From Bradyrhizobium sp. CSA112 (GTDB taxonomy: Bacteria > Pseudomonadota > Alphaproteobacteria > Rhizobiales > Xanthobacteraceae), in contig NZ_JAACFS010000001.1 of assembly GCF_029051645.1 (NCBI RefSeq), positions 558,001-622,000 on the forward strand: a stretch of DNA of 64,000 bases, read 5' to 3'. A model generated the notes under the pieces. That model did not search any database, was not told the DNA's origin, and saw only the letters and a program-made list of their open reading frames with translations. Position 1 is the stretch's first letter. The number at the start of each line of letters is the position of its first letter. The translations under genes were made by a program, and so were the position numbers. Below, one piece after another: positions 7,173 to 15,739 of this stretch.

Positions 7173-10133
7173 TCACGCAGCTCTGATCTGACAGAGCGTT
7201 GCCTTGGGTTCCTGCATGCCCGTCGCTGGATCGTAGCCGTAGGTCGTGAGCGTGTTGACGCTCTCGCCGAGCACGATCGGATCTGCGCCCTTCGGATACT
7301 TGCTGCGCAGATCGGCGCCTTCGTACCAGCCAGCAAAGTGGTAGGGCATCCAGGCGACACCTTTGCCTACACGCTCGGTCACCCATGCTTTCATCCGTGT
7401 TTTAGAATTGCTCTCGGCTCCGGTGACCCAGACCCAGCCGCCGTCCTCAATGCCGCGTTCGCTGGCGTCCGCCGGATTGATCTCGACGTACATGTCCTGC
7501 TTCAGTTCGGCGAGCCACTTGTTGGAGCGCGTCTCTTCGCCGCCGCCTTCGTATTCGACCAGCCGGCCCGAACTCAGAATAAGCGGAAATTGTTTGATGA
7601 GGCCTCTGTCGACGGCGGACTTCTGAACGGTGAAACCGATGTTCGGTACCCGAAATTGTTGGGCGTCCGGACGTGTCGGATACTTGCCGACAAGGTCAGG
7701 CCGCGACGTGTAGATCACTTCGCGGTGCACCGGGATCGGGTCCGGCAGGTTCCAGGCGATCATCCGCGCCTTGCCGTTGCCGCAGGGGCTGCAGCCGTGC
7801 TCGATCGCCACGCGCTGGATGCCGCCGGAAAGATCGAGCGACCAGGAAACCGCATCGGGACTGGTTGCATTCACCCTCTGGATGATTTCCCTCTCCGAGG
7901 CGGTGAGGTCCTTGTCCCAGCCGAGTTTCTTGAGAACGCCGAGCGTGAATTCCGGATAACCATCCTTGATTACCGAGCCGACTGAGTAGGACCCTTCGGA
8001 GAGCAGATTGTCGTGCACTTCCTTTTCGACTTCCTGCCCGTTTTCCAAGACCTTGCGCTTAACCAGGCGCTCGACGCCGAAACGCGCGCGAAAGGTCCCG
8101 CCGCCTTCCTTTACTGGCAGATTGGTATTGTAGAGAATCGCAGTTCCGGGATGCCTGAATTCCGGCGTGCCCCAGCACGGCCACGGCAAACCGTAATAAT
8201 CGCCGCCAACTTCGGGATCGTCCTTTGGCGCGCGGAGCGTGACCAGATCGAATCTTGCCTGGTTCTTCATGTGGGCTTTGAGGCGCTCAGGCGACTGGCC
8301 GCAATACCCGGTCGACCATCCGCCGCGATTGATCTCGCGCAGAATGTCTTCAGCTGACACCGCGCCGCTCTCCACCTTGATGTTCTTGAACATCTTGTCG
8401 GCGAAACCCAGTTTCTTCGCGAGCATGTACATCACGTCGTAGTCATTCTTCGATTCGAAGACGGGCGGCACAATCTGCTCGCCCCACTGGAGAGAGCGGT
8501 TGGATGCCGTGCGGGAGCCATCCATCTCGAAGCTGGTGCAGGCCGGCAAAAGATAGGTGCCGTTATTGCGTTTCGAGAGCACGGACCACGCCGTCGGGTA
8601 GGGGTCACACACGACCAGCAGGTCGAGCTTTTCTATTCCACGAACGGCTTCCGGCATCCTGGTGATGGTATTGACGCCATGCCCCATCACGAACATCGCT
8701 TGTAACGTGTCGGGCTGACTGACCTGATCTTTCGGCAACAAGGTGGCGTCAAACCAGCGCGTGCTGGGGATCCCCGGACTCTCCATCAGGGTCTTGTTGG
8801 TGAAGCGGGAGCGCATCCAGTCAATGTCGACTTCCCACACTCGGCACCAATGCTGCCACGCCTCTTCAGAAAGTCCATAATACAAAGGCAGCGTCGTTAC
8901 ATCGAGACCGAGATCGGTGGCGCCCTGCACATTGGTATGGCCGCGGAAAATATTCGCGCCGCCGCCGGCATGACCGACATTGCCGGTGGCGAGCAGCAGG
9001 ATGCAACTCGCCCGGACATTTGCCGTGCCCGTGGCAAACTGCGTCTGGCCCATCGCCCAGATAAGCGTTACAGGCTTCTGGTGAGAGAAAACGTCGGCGA
9101 TATGCTTGACCTGCGCTTCGGGCAAGCCGGTCACGCGCTCGACTTCGTCAGGCGTCCATTTCGCAACTTCCTTTCGGATTTCCTCGATACCATAGACGCG
9201 CTGCTGGATGAATTCCTTGTCCTCCCAGCCGTTCTCGAAAATATGCCAGAGCATCCCATAGATGGTCGGGATGTGAACTCCGGGCCGCACCCGGACATAT
9301 TCGGTTGCGTGCGCCGCGGTTCGCGTCATCCGCGGGTCGACGACGATGAGGTTTGCGCGGTTGAGTTCCTTGCCTTCGAGAATGTGCTGCAATGAAACCG
9401 GATGCGCCTCGGCGGGATTGCCGCCCATGATCAAGATGGTCTTGGAGTTACGGATGTCGTTGTAGCTGTTGGTCATCGCACCGTAGCCCCAGGTATTGGC
9501 GACCCCGGTGACCGTGGTGGAGTGACAGATGCGCGCCTGGTGATCCGAATTGTTCGTTCCCCAGAAGGCGGCGAACTTGCGGTTGAGGTAGGCTGCTTCG
9601 TTTGTAAATTTAGCCGAACCGAGCCAGTAGACCGAATCCGGGCCGGCCTTCTGGCGGATATCCAGAAGCTTGTCGCCGATCTCATCGATGGCCTGATCCC
9701 ACGAGAGCCGTTTCCATTGGCCGTCCACCAGCTTCTGCGGGTAACGCAAGCGCCGGTCACTCAACACGTCGTCGCGGACTGCGGCTCCTTTGCAGCAATG
9801 TGACCCACGATTGATCGGGCTGTCATAATCCGGCTCCTGGCCGATCCACACGCCGTTTGCAACTTCGGCGATGACTGAGCAACCTACCGAGCAATGGGTG
9901 CAGACATTCTTCCGGGTTGTAACGGTTGCACCTGGCGGCGGCGGGGGGCCGGCTTCCGCTTGTCGTATACCAGCGAGCGGTAAGCTGCCGAGCGCCGCCA
10001 AGCTTCCGGCGGCGAGACCTGAGCGGCGCAGGAAAGAACGACGGTCAAGGTTGTTGCTGTCTGATGATTGCTTAGCCAACATCGAAGCGACTGTCCTTCG
10101 GCGCGCCTGACGCTCTGACCGCTTTATAAGCAT
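7173..10133 (-). CDS. fdhA: formate dehydrogenase catalytic alpha subunit (molybdopterin, Cys type)
   Basis: This 986-residue enzyme oxidises formate to CO2 at a bis-MGD molybdenum (or tungsten) centre. The ATG at 10133 is preferred over the upstream TTG at 10148 because AGGGAGG lies six bases before it. A twin-arginine signal is present (LDRRSFLRR at ~29-37, then a hydrophobic run). A [4Fe-4S] site is formed by C78, C81, C85 and C113. The molybdenum ligand position, selenocysteine in E. coli FDH-N/O, is Cys203 (HQARICHST), so no selenium is needed. MGD-binding segments such as GGNPAEAHP and the C-terminal substrate-cofactor domain are present. Length matches the ~980-1020 residues of the membrane-bound family. 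It follows the small Tat-target gene almost directly and leads the structural genes. Confidence 0.96.
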   Translation of the reverse strand: MLIKRSERQARRRTVASMLAKQSSDSNNLDRRSFLRRSGLAAGSLAALGSLPLAGIRQAEAGPPPPPGATVTTRKNVCTHCSVGCSVIAEVANGVWIGQEPDYDSPINRGSHCCKGAAVRDDVLSDRRLRYPQKLVDGQWKRLSWDQAIDEIGDKLLDIRQKAGPDSVYWLGSAKFTNEAAYLNRKFAAFWGTNNSDHQARICHSTTVTGVANTWGYGAMTNSYNDIRNSKTILIMGGNPAEAHPVSLQHILEGKELNRANLIVVDPRMTRTAAHATEYVRVRPGVHIPTIYGMLWHIFENGWEDKEFIQQRVYGIEEIRKEVAKWTPDEVERVTGLPEAQVKHIADVFSHQKPVTLIWAMGQTQFATGTANVRASCILLLATGNVGHAGGGANIFRGHTNVQGATDLGLDVTTLPLYYGLSEEAWQHWCRVWEVDIDWMRSRFTNKTLMESPGIPSTRWFDATLLPKDQVSQPDTLQAMFVMGHGVNTITRMPEAVRGIEKLDLLVVCDPYPTAWSVLSKRNNGTYLLPACTSFEMDGSRTASNRSLQWGEQIVPPVFESKNDYDVMYMLAKKLGFADKMFKNIKVESGAVSAEDILREINRGGWSTGYCGQSPERLKAHMKNQARFDLVTLRAPKDDPEVGGDYYGLPWPCWGTPEFRHPGTAILYNTNLPVKEGGGTFRARFGVERLVKRKVLENGQEVEKEVHDNLLSEGSYSVGSVIKDGYPEFTLGVLKKLGWDKDLTASEREIIQRVNATSPDAVSWSLDLSGGIQRVAIEHGCSPCGNGKARMIAWNLPDPIPVHREVIYTSRPDLVGKYPTRPDAQQFRVPNIGFTVQKSAVDRGLIKQFPLILSSGRLVEYEGGGEETRSNKWLAELKQDMYVEINPADASERGIEDGGWVWVTGAESNSKTRMKAWVTERVGKGVAWMPYHFAGWYEGADLRSKYPKGADPIVLGESVNTLTTYGYDPATGMQEPKATLCQIRAA

Positions 10134-10144
10134 CGACGCCTCCC

Positions 10145-10354
10145 TCAACGCTTCGGGTAACGGTTGACCCGGTAGAAGTTTTGGACCTCGGCAGAGTGTG
10201 CCTGAAAGCGGGTCTTGAGCTTGTCGGTCTTGGTTTCGGTGTCGGCGGCGACAGCGCCGCTCTCCAGACCGCTGGTGGCCGTTACGATAAAACCGATCAT
10301 CCCCGTGCGCAGCAGCTGGCGTCGTCCAATGGTTGCTTTGTGCCGATCACCCAT
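10145..10354 (-). CDS. formate dehydrogenase region Tat-target small protein
   Basis: A 69-residue protein with a clear twin-arginine motif (GRRQLLRTG at ~11-19) and a short hydrophobic stretch. The charged mature part ends NFYRVNRYPKR. This pattern matches the small formate-dehydrogenase-region Tat-target family that precedes the alpha gene in many proteobacteria. The ATG at 10354 has AGGAGG six bases upstream and is preferred over the TTG one codon earlier. Its stop is 11 bases before the alpha-subunit ATG, so it is the first gene of the operon. Its function is not known to me; a role in assembly or export is inferred from position. Confidence 0.85.
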   Translation of the reverse strand: MGDRHKATIGRRQLLRTGMIGFIVTATSGLESGAVAADTETKTDKLKTRFQAHSAEVQNFYRVNRYPKR

Positions 10355-10634
10355 CAAAAGCCTCCTTGGTCAACAGAGGTCACCGTATATGATTAGGACA
10401 GGAACGCATTTCTCGGGGCGGGTGCACCGATGGTAGGCGCCGCAGATTGCGCGCAGCTAGCGAAGACAAGAATGGTCACGCGCGCGCGAGAATTCCATTA
10501 AAAAGGAATTTATACATGCGGACGTCCGCTGGTACGTGCTGCAGCGACGGCATCAGGATCGCGGGGCGGGTCGATCGCCGAATCCATCCACACGCTTGCG
10601 TTCGGACTTCCTTCAGCAAGGTAGCCGCGGCCGC
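10355..10634. promoter_or_regulatory. presumed promoter region of the formate dehydrogenase operon
   Basis: This gap lies directly upstream of the first operon gene, with another minus-strand gene ending on its far side. By position it should hold the operon promoter and any control sites. I could not identify a confident -35/-10, -24/-12 or dyad operator, so only the location is supported. Confidence 0.35.
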
Positions 10635-10790
10635 CTAGCTGCACTCGGGATGCAGGCGAGCGTAGTCCAAATTCGAACAGTCGAGACCATCGTCGTCGTA
10701 GACGCCGTCGTCATCGTAAAAGCCGTCAGCACCGTAAAGGCGATCGCCGTGCCGGTGAGCACCCATGTGTCTGCCGAAGCCAGCGTCCAT
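10635..10790 (-). CDS. candidate small Asp/Gly/Tyr-rich protein downstream of a sensor kinase
   Basis: A 51-codon ORF with AGGAGGG just before its ATG at 10790, starting 18 bases after the stop of the sensor kinase and in the same frame. The protein has a His/Arg/Gly-rich N-terminal third (HMGAHRHGDR), a repeated FYDDDG / VYDDDG acidic core, and a C-terminal part with two cysteines (LDCSN and HPECS). No signal peptide or membrane segment is visible. The clustered Asp and His residues could bind metal, but that is inference. The strong ribosome site and organised composition favour a real gene. I do not recognise a family. Confidence 0.5.
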   Translation of the reverse strand: MDAGFGRHMGAHRHGDRLYGADGFYDDDGVYDDDGLDCSNLDYARLHPECS

Positions 10791-10808
10791 ATCGCCCTCC
10801 TGCCGGCG

Positions 10809-12227
10809 TCAATTGGATGGAACAGGACAGGCAATTTCAGCAACGCAGCCCGCGCCAGTGTTCAGCGTTAGCCTAAAGCCGTGCAATTTGACGATGGCCG
10901 AGACGAGGCTCAGGCCAAGACCGGTTCCGGGCGTATTTCGGCTTTTGTCGGATCTGTAGAAGCGCCTGATCACCGCGTGCCGTTCGTCCTTTCCTATTCC
11001 TGGCCCGGTGTCCGAGACCCGAATGATGTTTTCGTTTTCGCCACGGGCCAGAGATAGATCGATGGATCCCCCCGCGGGCGTGAATTTGACCGCATTGTCG
11101 ACCAGATTCGCCACTGCCTCGAAGAAGAGGTCGCGGTCGCAATATGCCGTTGCGTTACCCGCAGACGCGACCCGCAGCGTGATGTGCTTGTCTTCGGCCA
11201 TCGGGCTGTAGAAATCCCCGACTTCCCGCACGAGGCCCGCCAGCGCGACATCGCCAAAGTTGGCGTTGCCTCGACTGTTCTCGATCTCGCCGATCCGCAG
11301 CAGCGCGGTTATGATTGTCAACGATTGATCGAGCGCGCCAACCGCCCGGTCCGCGACCAATTGCAGTTCCTCCAGGGTCTTGGCGTTGGTACGCCCGCGC
11401 TCGAGCCCGATTCTCATGCGGGTGAGCGGCGTGCGTAGATCGTGGGCTATCGCATTGCCGACCCCGGCCATCTCGGCGACGAGAATTTCGATTTCGTCCA
11501 ACATGCCGTTTGCGATCACGGCAAGCTTATCGAACGGATGATCAAGCCCAGAGACCGGGATACGCTCGCGCAAGTTGCTCGACATGATGCGCCGAACCAG
11601 AGCATTCAGGTCTGTGACGCGCCGTTGAACACGGACACTTAGTACTCCCCCAATAACCAAACTCAACCCGATGGCGAAGGGAAGGGCTAACAGCAAGGCG
11701 CGCCCCATCACCTCAACCATCTCCTTATCCTCGCCGTTGTAACGGGCTATCACCAACACGTTTCCGTTTGGAAGATTGCGCGCAATAGCCCGAACCGCCA
11801 TGCTTTCCTGCCCGCGCTGGTCGACCCTGACAGCTTTCGCGTCCTGCACAGTCGCATTGACCATGAGCGCCGGCGGAAGGCTTTCCAGATTGCCGGCGAT
11901 CCGATGTCCGTCCGCGTCGAACAAACCGGCGAGCTTGATGCGGCGCGGATCCTCGCTCAGCCGATCCTCAATCGCATTCAACTGGCGGCTCGGTGTGTCG
12001 GCGGCGATCACGAGACTTTCCTCGGTGATGGCGGCATCCATCCGCACCCGCATATGAGCGGCAGCCTCCCAATAGACGATGGCCGAGAACAGCAAAATGC
12101 AGACCGCGAAGGCGATCGAGATCCAGCGGAAAACTATGGTGCGGACCAAATCAGGAAGTTTCACGAATGATAAACCTGGCGCATGCCTGCTGTCTTCCAA
12201 GCTAGGCCGATGGTCCCGGGCTGCCAC
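10809..12227 (-). CDS. two-component sensor histidine kinase, orphan
   Basis: This 472-residue membrane kinase has TM1 at ~29-51, a periplasmic sensor loop of ~125 residues, TM2 at ~177-197, and a HAMP linker at ~198-250. The DHp helix carries the phosphoacceptor His262 (AHDLRTPLTR). HATPase_c has an N-box (DNAVKF, ~377), G1 (VSDTGPGI, ~405) and G2 (GTGLGL, ~434). The start given is GTG; another GTG at 12164 would shorten the cytoplasmic N-terminus and no strong ribosome site separates the two. No response regulator lies next to it: the gene upstream is a divergent DUF202 protein. It is a paralogue of the kinase fragment at the window start. Position suggests control of the formate dehydrogenase genes, but nothing in the sequence proves it. 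Confidence 0.9.
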   Translation of the reverse strand: MAARDHRPSLEDSRHAPGLSFVKLPDLVRTIVFRWISIAFAVCILLFSAIVYWEAAAHMRVRMDAAITEESLVIAADTPSRQLNAIEDRLSEDPRRIKLAGLFDADGHRIAGNLESLPPALMVNATVQDAKAVRVDQRGQESMAVRAIARNLPNGNVLVIARYNGEDKEMVEVMGRALLLALPFAIGLSLVIGGVLSVRVQRRVTDLNALVRRIMSSNLRERIPVSGLDHPFDKLAVIANGMLDEIEILVAEMAGVGNAIAHDLRTPLTRMRIGLERGRTNAKTLEELQLVADRAVGALDQSLTIITALLRIGEIENSRGNANFGDVALAGLVREVGDFYSPMAEDKHITLRVASAGNATAYCDRDLFFEAVANLVDNAVKFTPAGGSIDLSLARGENENIIRVSDTGPGIGKDERHAVIRRFYRSDKSRNTPGTGLGLSLVSAIVKLHGFRLTLNTGAGCVAEIACPVPSN

Positions 12228-12524
12228 TAAACAACGTTTTACAATCGGAGCTTAGCCATGACGCATTGCGGCATGGCCTGCACCACGTCTCGTTGTCGGC
12301 TGCGGCGGGTCGAACTATGGGGTGATCAGATCGTCTGCACGCAACGGGCGATCTCTAAATCCGAATTTAGCTTTTCGAAAATCGAATTTGATGGTGCGGG
12401 CAAATTGTGGACCTACATTGTGGCCAGCAGGTTATCTGATTTTGGCGTTCACTGTCGTGTGGAAACAGCCAGCGATGTTCGCGAGATCGGCGCAACATCC
12501 ATGTCGGTTGCTAGGAGAGATTTG

Positions 12525-12908
12525 ATGATCGCCCATTACACCGACCACGCGGCGAACGAGCGAACGTTTCTTGCCTGGATACGCACCGGCTTGGCCGTGG
12601 TCGCATTTGGATTTTTTCTCTTCAAGCTGAACGTGCTTGTTGATGCGGTGAGTGGCGGGAACTTGTCCCATACTTCTGCGGAAGACGCCGGCGGGCTGGT
12701 CGCGGTCGCGGCTCGCTACGCTGGACTGGTCTTGGTGGTGACCGGAAGCGTGATCGTCGCACGAAGCAGCGCCGACTTTGAGCGCAGGCGCCGCGCGATC
12801 GAGCGCGAAGAGGTGACCCAGATCTCGCATTCTCGCGCCGGGTCATGGCTTTCGGCAGCGTTAGTGATCCCGGTGGTGATTTTCTGCATCTATCTCGCGT
12901 TGCTTTGA
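12525..12908 (+). CDS. DUF202 (YidH-like) membrane protein
   Basis: A 127-residue protein of the DUF202 family. The N-terminal NERTFLAWIRTGLAVVAFGF signature is followed by three predicted membrane helices (~20-38, ~63-82 and ~108-126) and a charged cytoplasmic loop (DFERRRRAIEREE). The ATG at 12525 has AGGAGA upstream and places the signature near the N-terminus as in the family. The frame is open back to 12258, but that stretch lacks family similarity and is not included. The biochemical role of the family is not established. Confidence 0.85.
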   Translation: MIAHYTDHAANERTFLAWIRTGLAVVAFGFFLFKLNVLVDAVSGGNLSHTSAEDAGGLVAVAARYAGLVLVVTGSVIVARSSADFERRRRAIEREEVTQISHSRAGSWLSAALVIPVVIFCIYLALL

Positions 12909-13193
12909 GCCCCGTGCGAATAACCGAGTGAGCCCAATGGAGGTGAGAACGGAAAAAATGGCCGGCACAGCTGTGCGCCTGATCGGCCTGGTCAGTCGGC
13001 AGAAAGGCCCGAATAATCTTGAAGTGCCATTCGATCATCTCGGCGATTTCATCACGCCGACCCGAACTGTTCTACATGCGCAGGCATTTCTTCATGCCGC
13101 AGCTGGATCCCGTCACTATCGGCTGTCGATAGGGGGCCGCGCGTCCCGAAACGCACGCGACGTGTGTACGCGAAGCAAGGAGCGTTGAAACAC

Positions 13194-15113
13194 ATGCCCA
13201 CATCTACTGCTTCAACACTGAATGCCGCGAAAAATTCTACTGGAGAGACCCAGAACAGGTTTGCACAGCCCGCAACTGCATCGGCTGGACTTCTGGCGCT
13301 CGGCATTGTTTACGGCGACCTCGGAACCAGCCCTCTTTATACGCTGCAGACAATTGTGCACATCATGGGAGATCAATTCACGCCAGACGCAGCTCTTGGC
13401 TCGCTATCTCTGATCTTTTGGGCGCTGATTATCACGATATCGATCAAGTACTGTCTTTTTGTAATGCGCGCTGACAACCAAGGAGAAGGTGGGATTCTCG
13501 CGCTGATGACAATGACCGGAGCCCATTGGGCTGGTCGTGGTCGGGTGCTCATTATCATGGGTCTGTTTGGTGCAGCCCTCATTTATGGAGATGGAATTAT
13601 TACGCCGGCAATCTCGGTTCTGAGTGCGGTTGAGGGTCTAAACGCCGCAACGAGCATATTCAAACCGTACACGATGCAGATTGCCCTTGTCATTTTGGTC
13701 GGGCTGTTTGCAATTCAGAATCGGGGAACCGGCGTCGTTGGAAAGGCCTTCGGGCCGATCATGTTCGTTTGGTTTGCTACCATCGCAGTCCTTGGCGGTA
13801 TTGGAATTGTGCATCATCCGCATGTTCTGGCTGCGATAAATCCTGTTTACGGTGTTCAACTCGTGATGAATCACGGGTTTCTCGGGTTCACCGTACTGGG
13901 TGGAGTATTTCTCGCGCTGACGGGCGGTGAAGCGCTTTACGCCGACATGGGTCACGTCGGACGAAATCCAATTCGCGTTACCTGGTATTGCTTCGTGCTG
14001 CCAGCTCTGGTCCTGAATTACGCTGGCCAGATCGGAAATTTCCTGGAAGCTCCCAACCTGCAAGAAAACCCGTTTTTCAAACTCGCGCCCAACTGGTCGA
14101 TATACCCGTTGGTTGCGCTTGCTACGCTTGCCACCATCATCGCCAGCCAAGCCATCATTACCGGTTCGTTCTCCATGACGCGGCAGGCCATGCAGCTCGG
14201 CTGGTTTCCTGGTGTGCGGATCAGTCAGACTTCGGCAGAAGAATATGGGCAGATCTACGTACCATTCGTGAATTGGAGCATGATGGCGCTTACCGTTGTC
14301 TTGGCCGCGGGGTTCGGGAGTTCCGATCGTCTTGCAGGAGCCTACGGGACGGCTGTATCGACCACAATGATCCTAACTACAGCGCTGCTCTACCATGTGA
14401 TGCGTGATCGGTGGCAATGGTCGCTCTGTCCAGCAGCCGCCGTCACGGGTATCTTGTTGGCAATTGATCTTGCCTTCTTCTCGGCAAATCTTCTGAAGAT
14501 ATTAGAGGGCGGCTGGATTCCGCTTACATTCGGCGCCCTTGTGTTCATCATTATGACAACCTGGCACTCCGGCGTTGAGGCTATGCGTCGGCGCAGCGCG
14601 GCAAGATCTCTACAGCCGGCTGAGTTCTTCGCACACCTACGCAGCGATAACGTCGCTAGAGTTTCGGGTACTGCGGTGTTTCTTACGCGACTTGGCAACG
14701 CGATACCGCCGGTCATCATCGATTACGTGAAGCAAGTCGGAACGCTGCCAAAGACAGTTATTGCCCTGACGGTTAGCTTCGAGGACGTTCCTCGTGTTCG
14801 ATCAAAAGATCGCGTCCGCATAGAACAGCTCAGCGACGGCTTTTGGCACGCAACCGTTCACTTTGGATTCGTCGAGATCCCCGACCTTCCGGCTGTCCTC
14901 AGACTTGCGAAAAAGGGCGGAGTGCCGATCCTGGACGATGCGAGATATTATATCGAGCGCAACGACCTTATCAGCCGCAAACATCGAAATCCGCTGTCGC
15001 GATCGTCCCTGGCATTATTTTCATTCATGTCGCGCAATTCTGCACACGCCATCGACCGGTTCAAGATACCCTCGAGAGCGCTGATTGAAATAGGCCGCAG
15101 GATCGAACTGTAA
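13194..15113 (+). CDS. kup: Kup-type potassium uptake transporter
   Basis: The 639-residue protein is a KUP/HAK/KT K+:H+ symporter of the inner membrane. It opens with the diagnostic LALGIVYGDLGTSPLYTLQ segment and contains GEGGILALMTM, YGDGIITPAISVLSAVEG and TGGEALYADMGH. About twelve hydrophobic helices to residue ~450 are followed by a C-terminal cytoplasmic domain of ~190 residues. ATG at 13194 is preferred to a GTG at 13164; AAGGAG lies 11 bases before it. The gene is apparently monocistronic, with a long gap downstream. GC content is visibly lower than in the neighbours, with A/T-rich wobble positions. Kup supports potassium uptake under acidic or low-K conditions in the known members. 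Confidence 0.95.
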   Translation: MPTSTASTLNAAKNSTGETQNRFAQPATASAGLLALGIVYGDLGTSPLYTLQTIVHIMGDQFTPDAALGSLSLIFWALIITISIKYCLFVMRADNQGEGGILALMTMTGAHWAGRGRVLIIMGLFGAALIYGDGIITPAISVLSAVEGLNAATSIFKPYTMQIALVILVGLFAIQNRGTGVVGKAFGPIMFVWFATIAVLGGIGIVHHPHVLAAINPVYGVQLVMNHGFLGFTVLGGVFLALTGGEALYADMGHVGRNPIRVTWYCFVLPALVLNYAGQIGNFLEAPNLQENPFFKLAPNWSIYPLVALATLATIIASQAIITGSFSMTRQAMQLGWFPGVRISQTSAEEYGQIYVPFVNWSMMALTVVLAAGFGSSDRLAGAYGTAVSTTMILTTALLYHVMRDRWQWSLCPAAAVTGILLAIDLAFFSANLLKILEGGWIPLTFGALVFIIMTTWHSGVEAMRRRSAARSLQPAEFFAHLRSDNVARVSGTAVFLTRLGNAIPPVIIDYVKQVGTLPKTVIALTVSFEDVPRVRSKDRVRIEQLSDGFWHATVHFGFVEIPDLPAVLRLAKKGGVPILDDARYYIERNDLISRKHRNPLSRSSLALFSFMSRNSAHAIDRFKIPSRALIEIGRRIEL

Positions 15114-15739
15114 GGGCGATGCGCCTAGGAAATCGACCTTTCCCGATTTGCTAGCGAGTGACCGAGGCCGCGGCCAGCGATCTTCCTTGGAAGTTTGGCA
15201 GTCGGAGCGTCGCGGAAAGTCCGAGACCCTTTCGTTCGCTGGTTTTCGACGTCGTCAAACTTCAGGGCAAATGGTCTCCGTTCGAACGACCGCACCAAGA
15301 AAGCTCTCTAAAATGGAATTTAATGGTGGCGGCGGATTGCAAGCCTACATGAACGCCAACGATACGGCGTTCTAGTGAAGAGTGGAGCTATCCGATGTCG
15401 AACACCTCGGCAGAAGTCACCTTAGTCTTGTTGCCTGCCGGTTCATTTGCGCGAGGCGCAGGCGCAACGAGATATTTGGGAGCGGACCGACCAAGCGCTG
15501 CTGGACTTAGCGCGTTGTCGGTCGATCCGAGCGGGATGGGAAATGCTTCCAGGGTTGCCCCGATTCCGCCGCCGCGCATCACCGTCCCGACGGTTCCGCA
15601 GTTCAAGTGATTGCGAACGGGAGTCCGACTTAGCACGGCCGTAGCAGCGATATGGGGCAAACATGATTCAGGTATCTTGTGGGCGTAAAACGTCCAGGCC
15701 GCGGCAGCGTTGTTGCGCCTTCAATTATCCGGTTGGGCG
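15114..15739. other. long intergenic region before cyoA, with a weak ORF
   Basis: This 626-base stretch separates kup from the cyo operon. It contains a segment at ~15306-15356 that is about 70 percent identical to one at ~12374-12424 (see findings). It also contains a 71-codon ORF at 15395-15610 with a GGAG before its ATG, and an overlapping 90-codon ORF on the other strand (15388-15660). Neither resembles a protein I know. The promoter for cyoABCD presumably lies here. Confidence 0.4.
15395..15610 (+). CDS. uncertain small ORF
   Basis: A 71-residue ORF beginning MSNTSAEVTLVLLPAG and ending IPPPRITVPTVPQFK, with GGAG seven bases before the ATG. It is Ala/Pro/Gly-rich, with no membrane span or known motif. 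An open frame on the opposite strand covers the same bases, so coding is not certain. Listed because of its ribosome site only. Confidence 0.22.
   Translation: MSNTSAEVTLVLLPAGSFARGAGATRYLGADRPSAAGLSALSVDPSGMGNASRVAPIPPPRITVPTVPQFK

Noticed and set aside
6444..7985. 513-codon open frame on the plus strand over the formate dehydrogenase genes
   Set aside because: It is antisense to two well-supported genes; its residues follow the GC-rich wobble pattern of the other strand and show no motif.
12258..12524. N-terminal extension of the DUF202 protein
   Set aside because: The added residues are unlike the family, and the ATG at 12525 has a good ribosome site.
15388..15660. 90-codon minus-strand ORF in the kup-cyoA gap
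   Set aside because: No ribosome site or recognisable domain; it competes with an equally weak ORF on the other strand.
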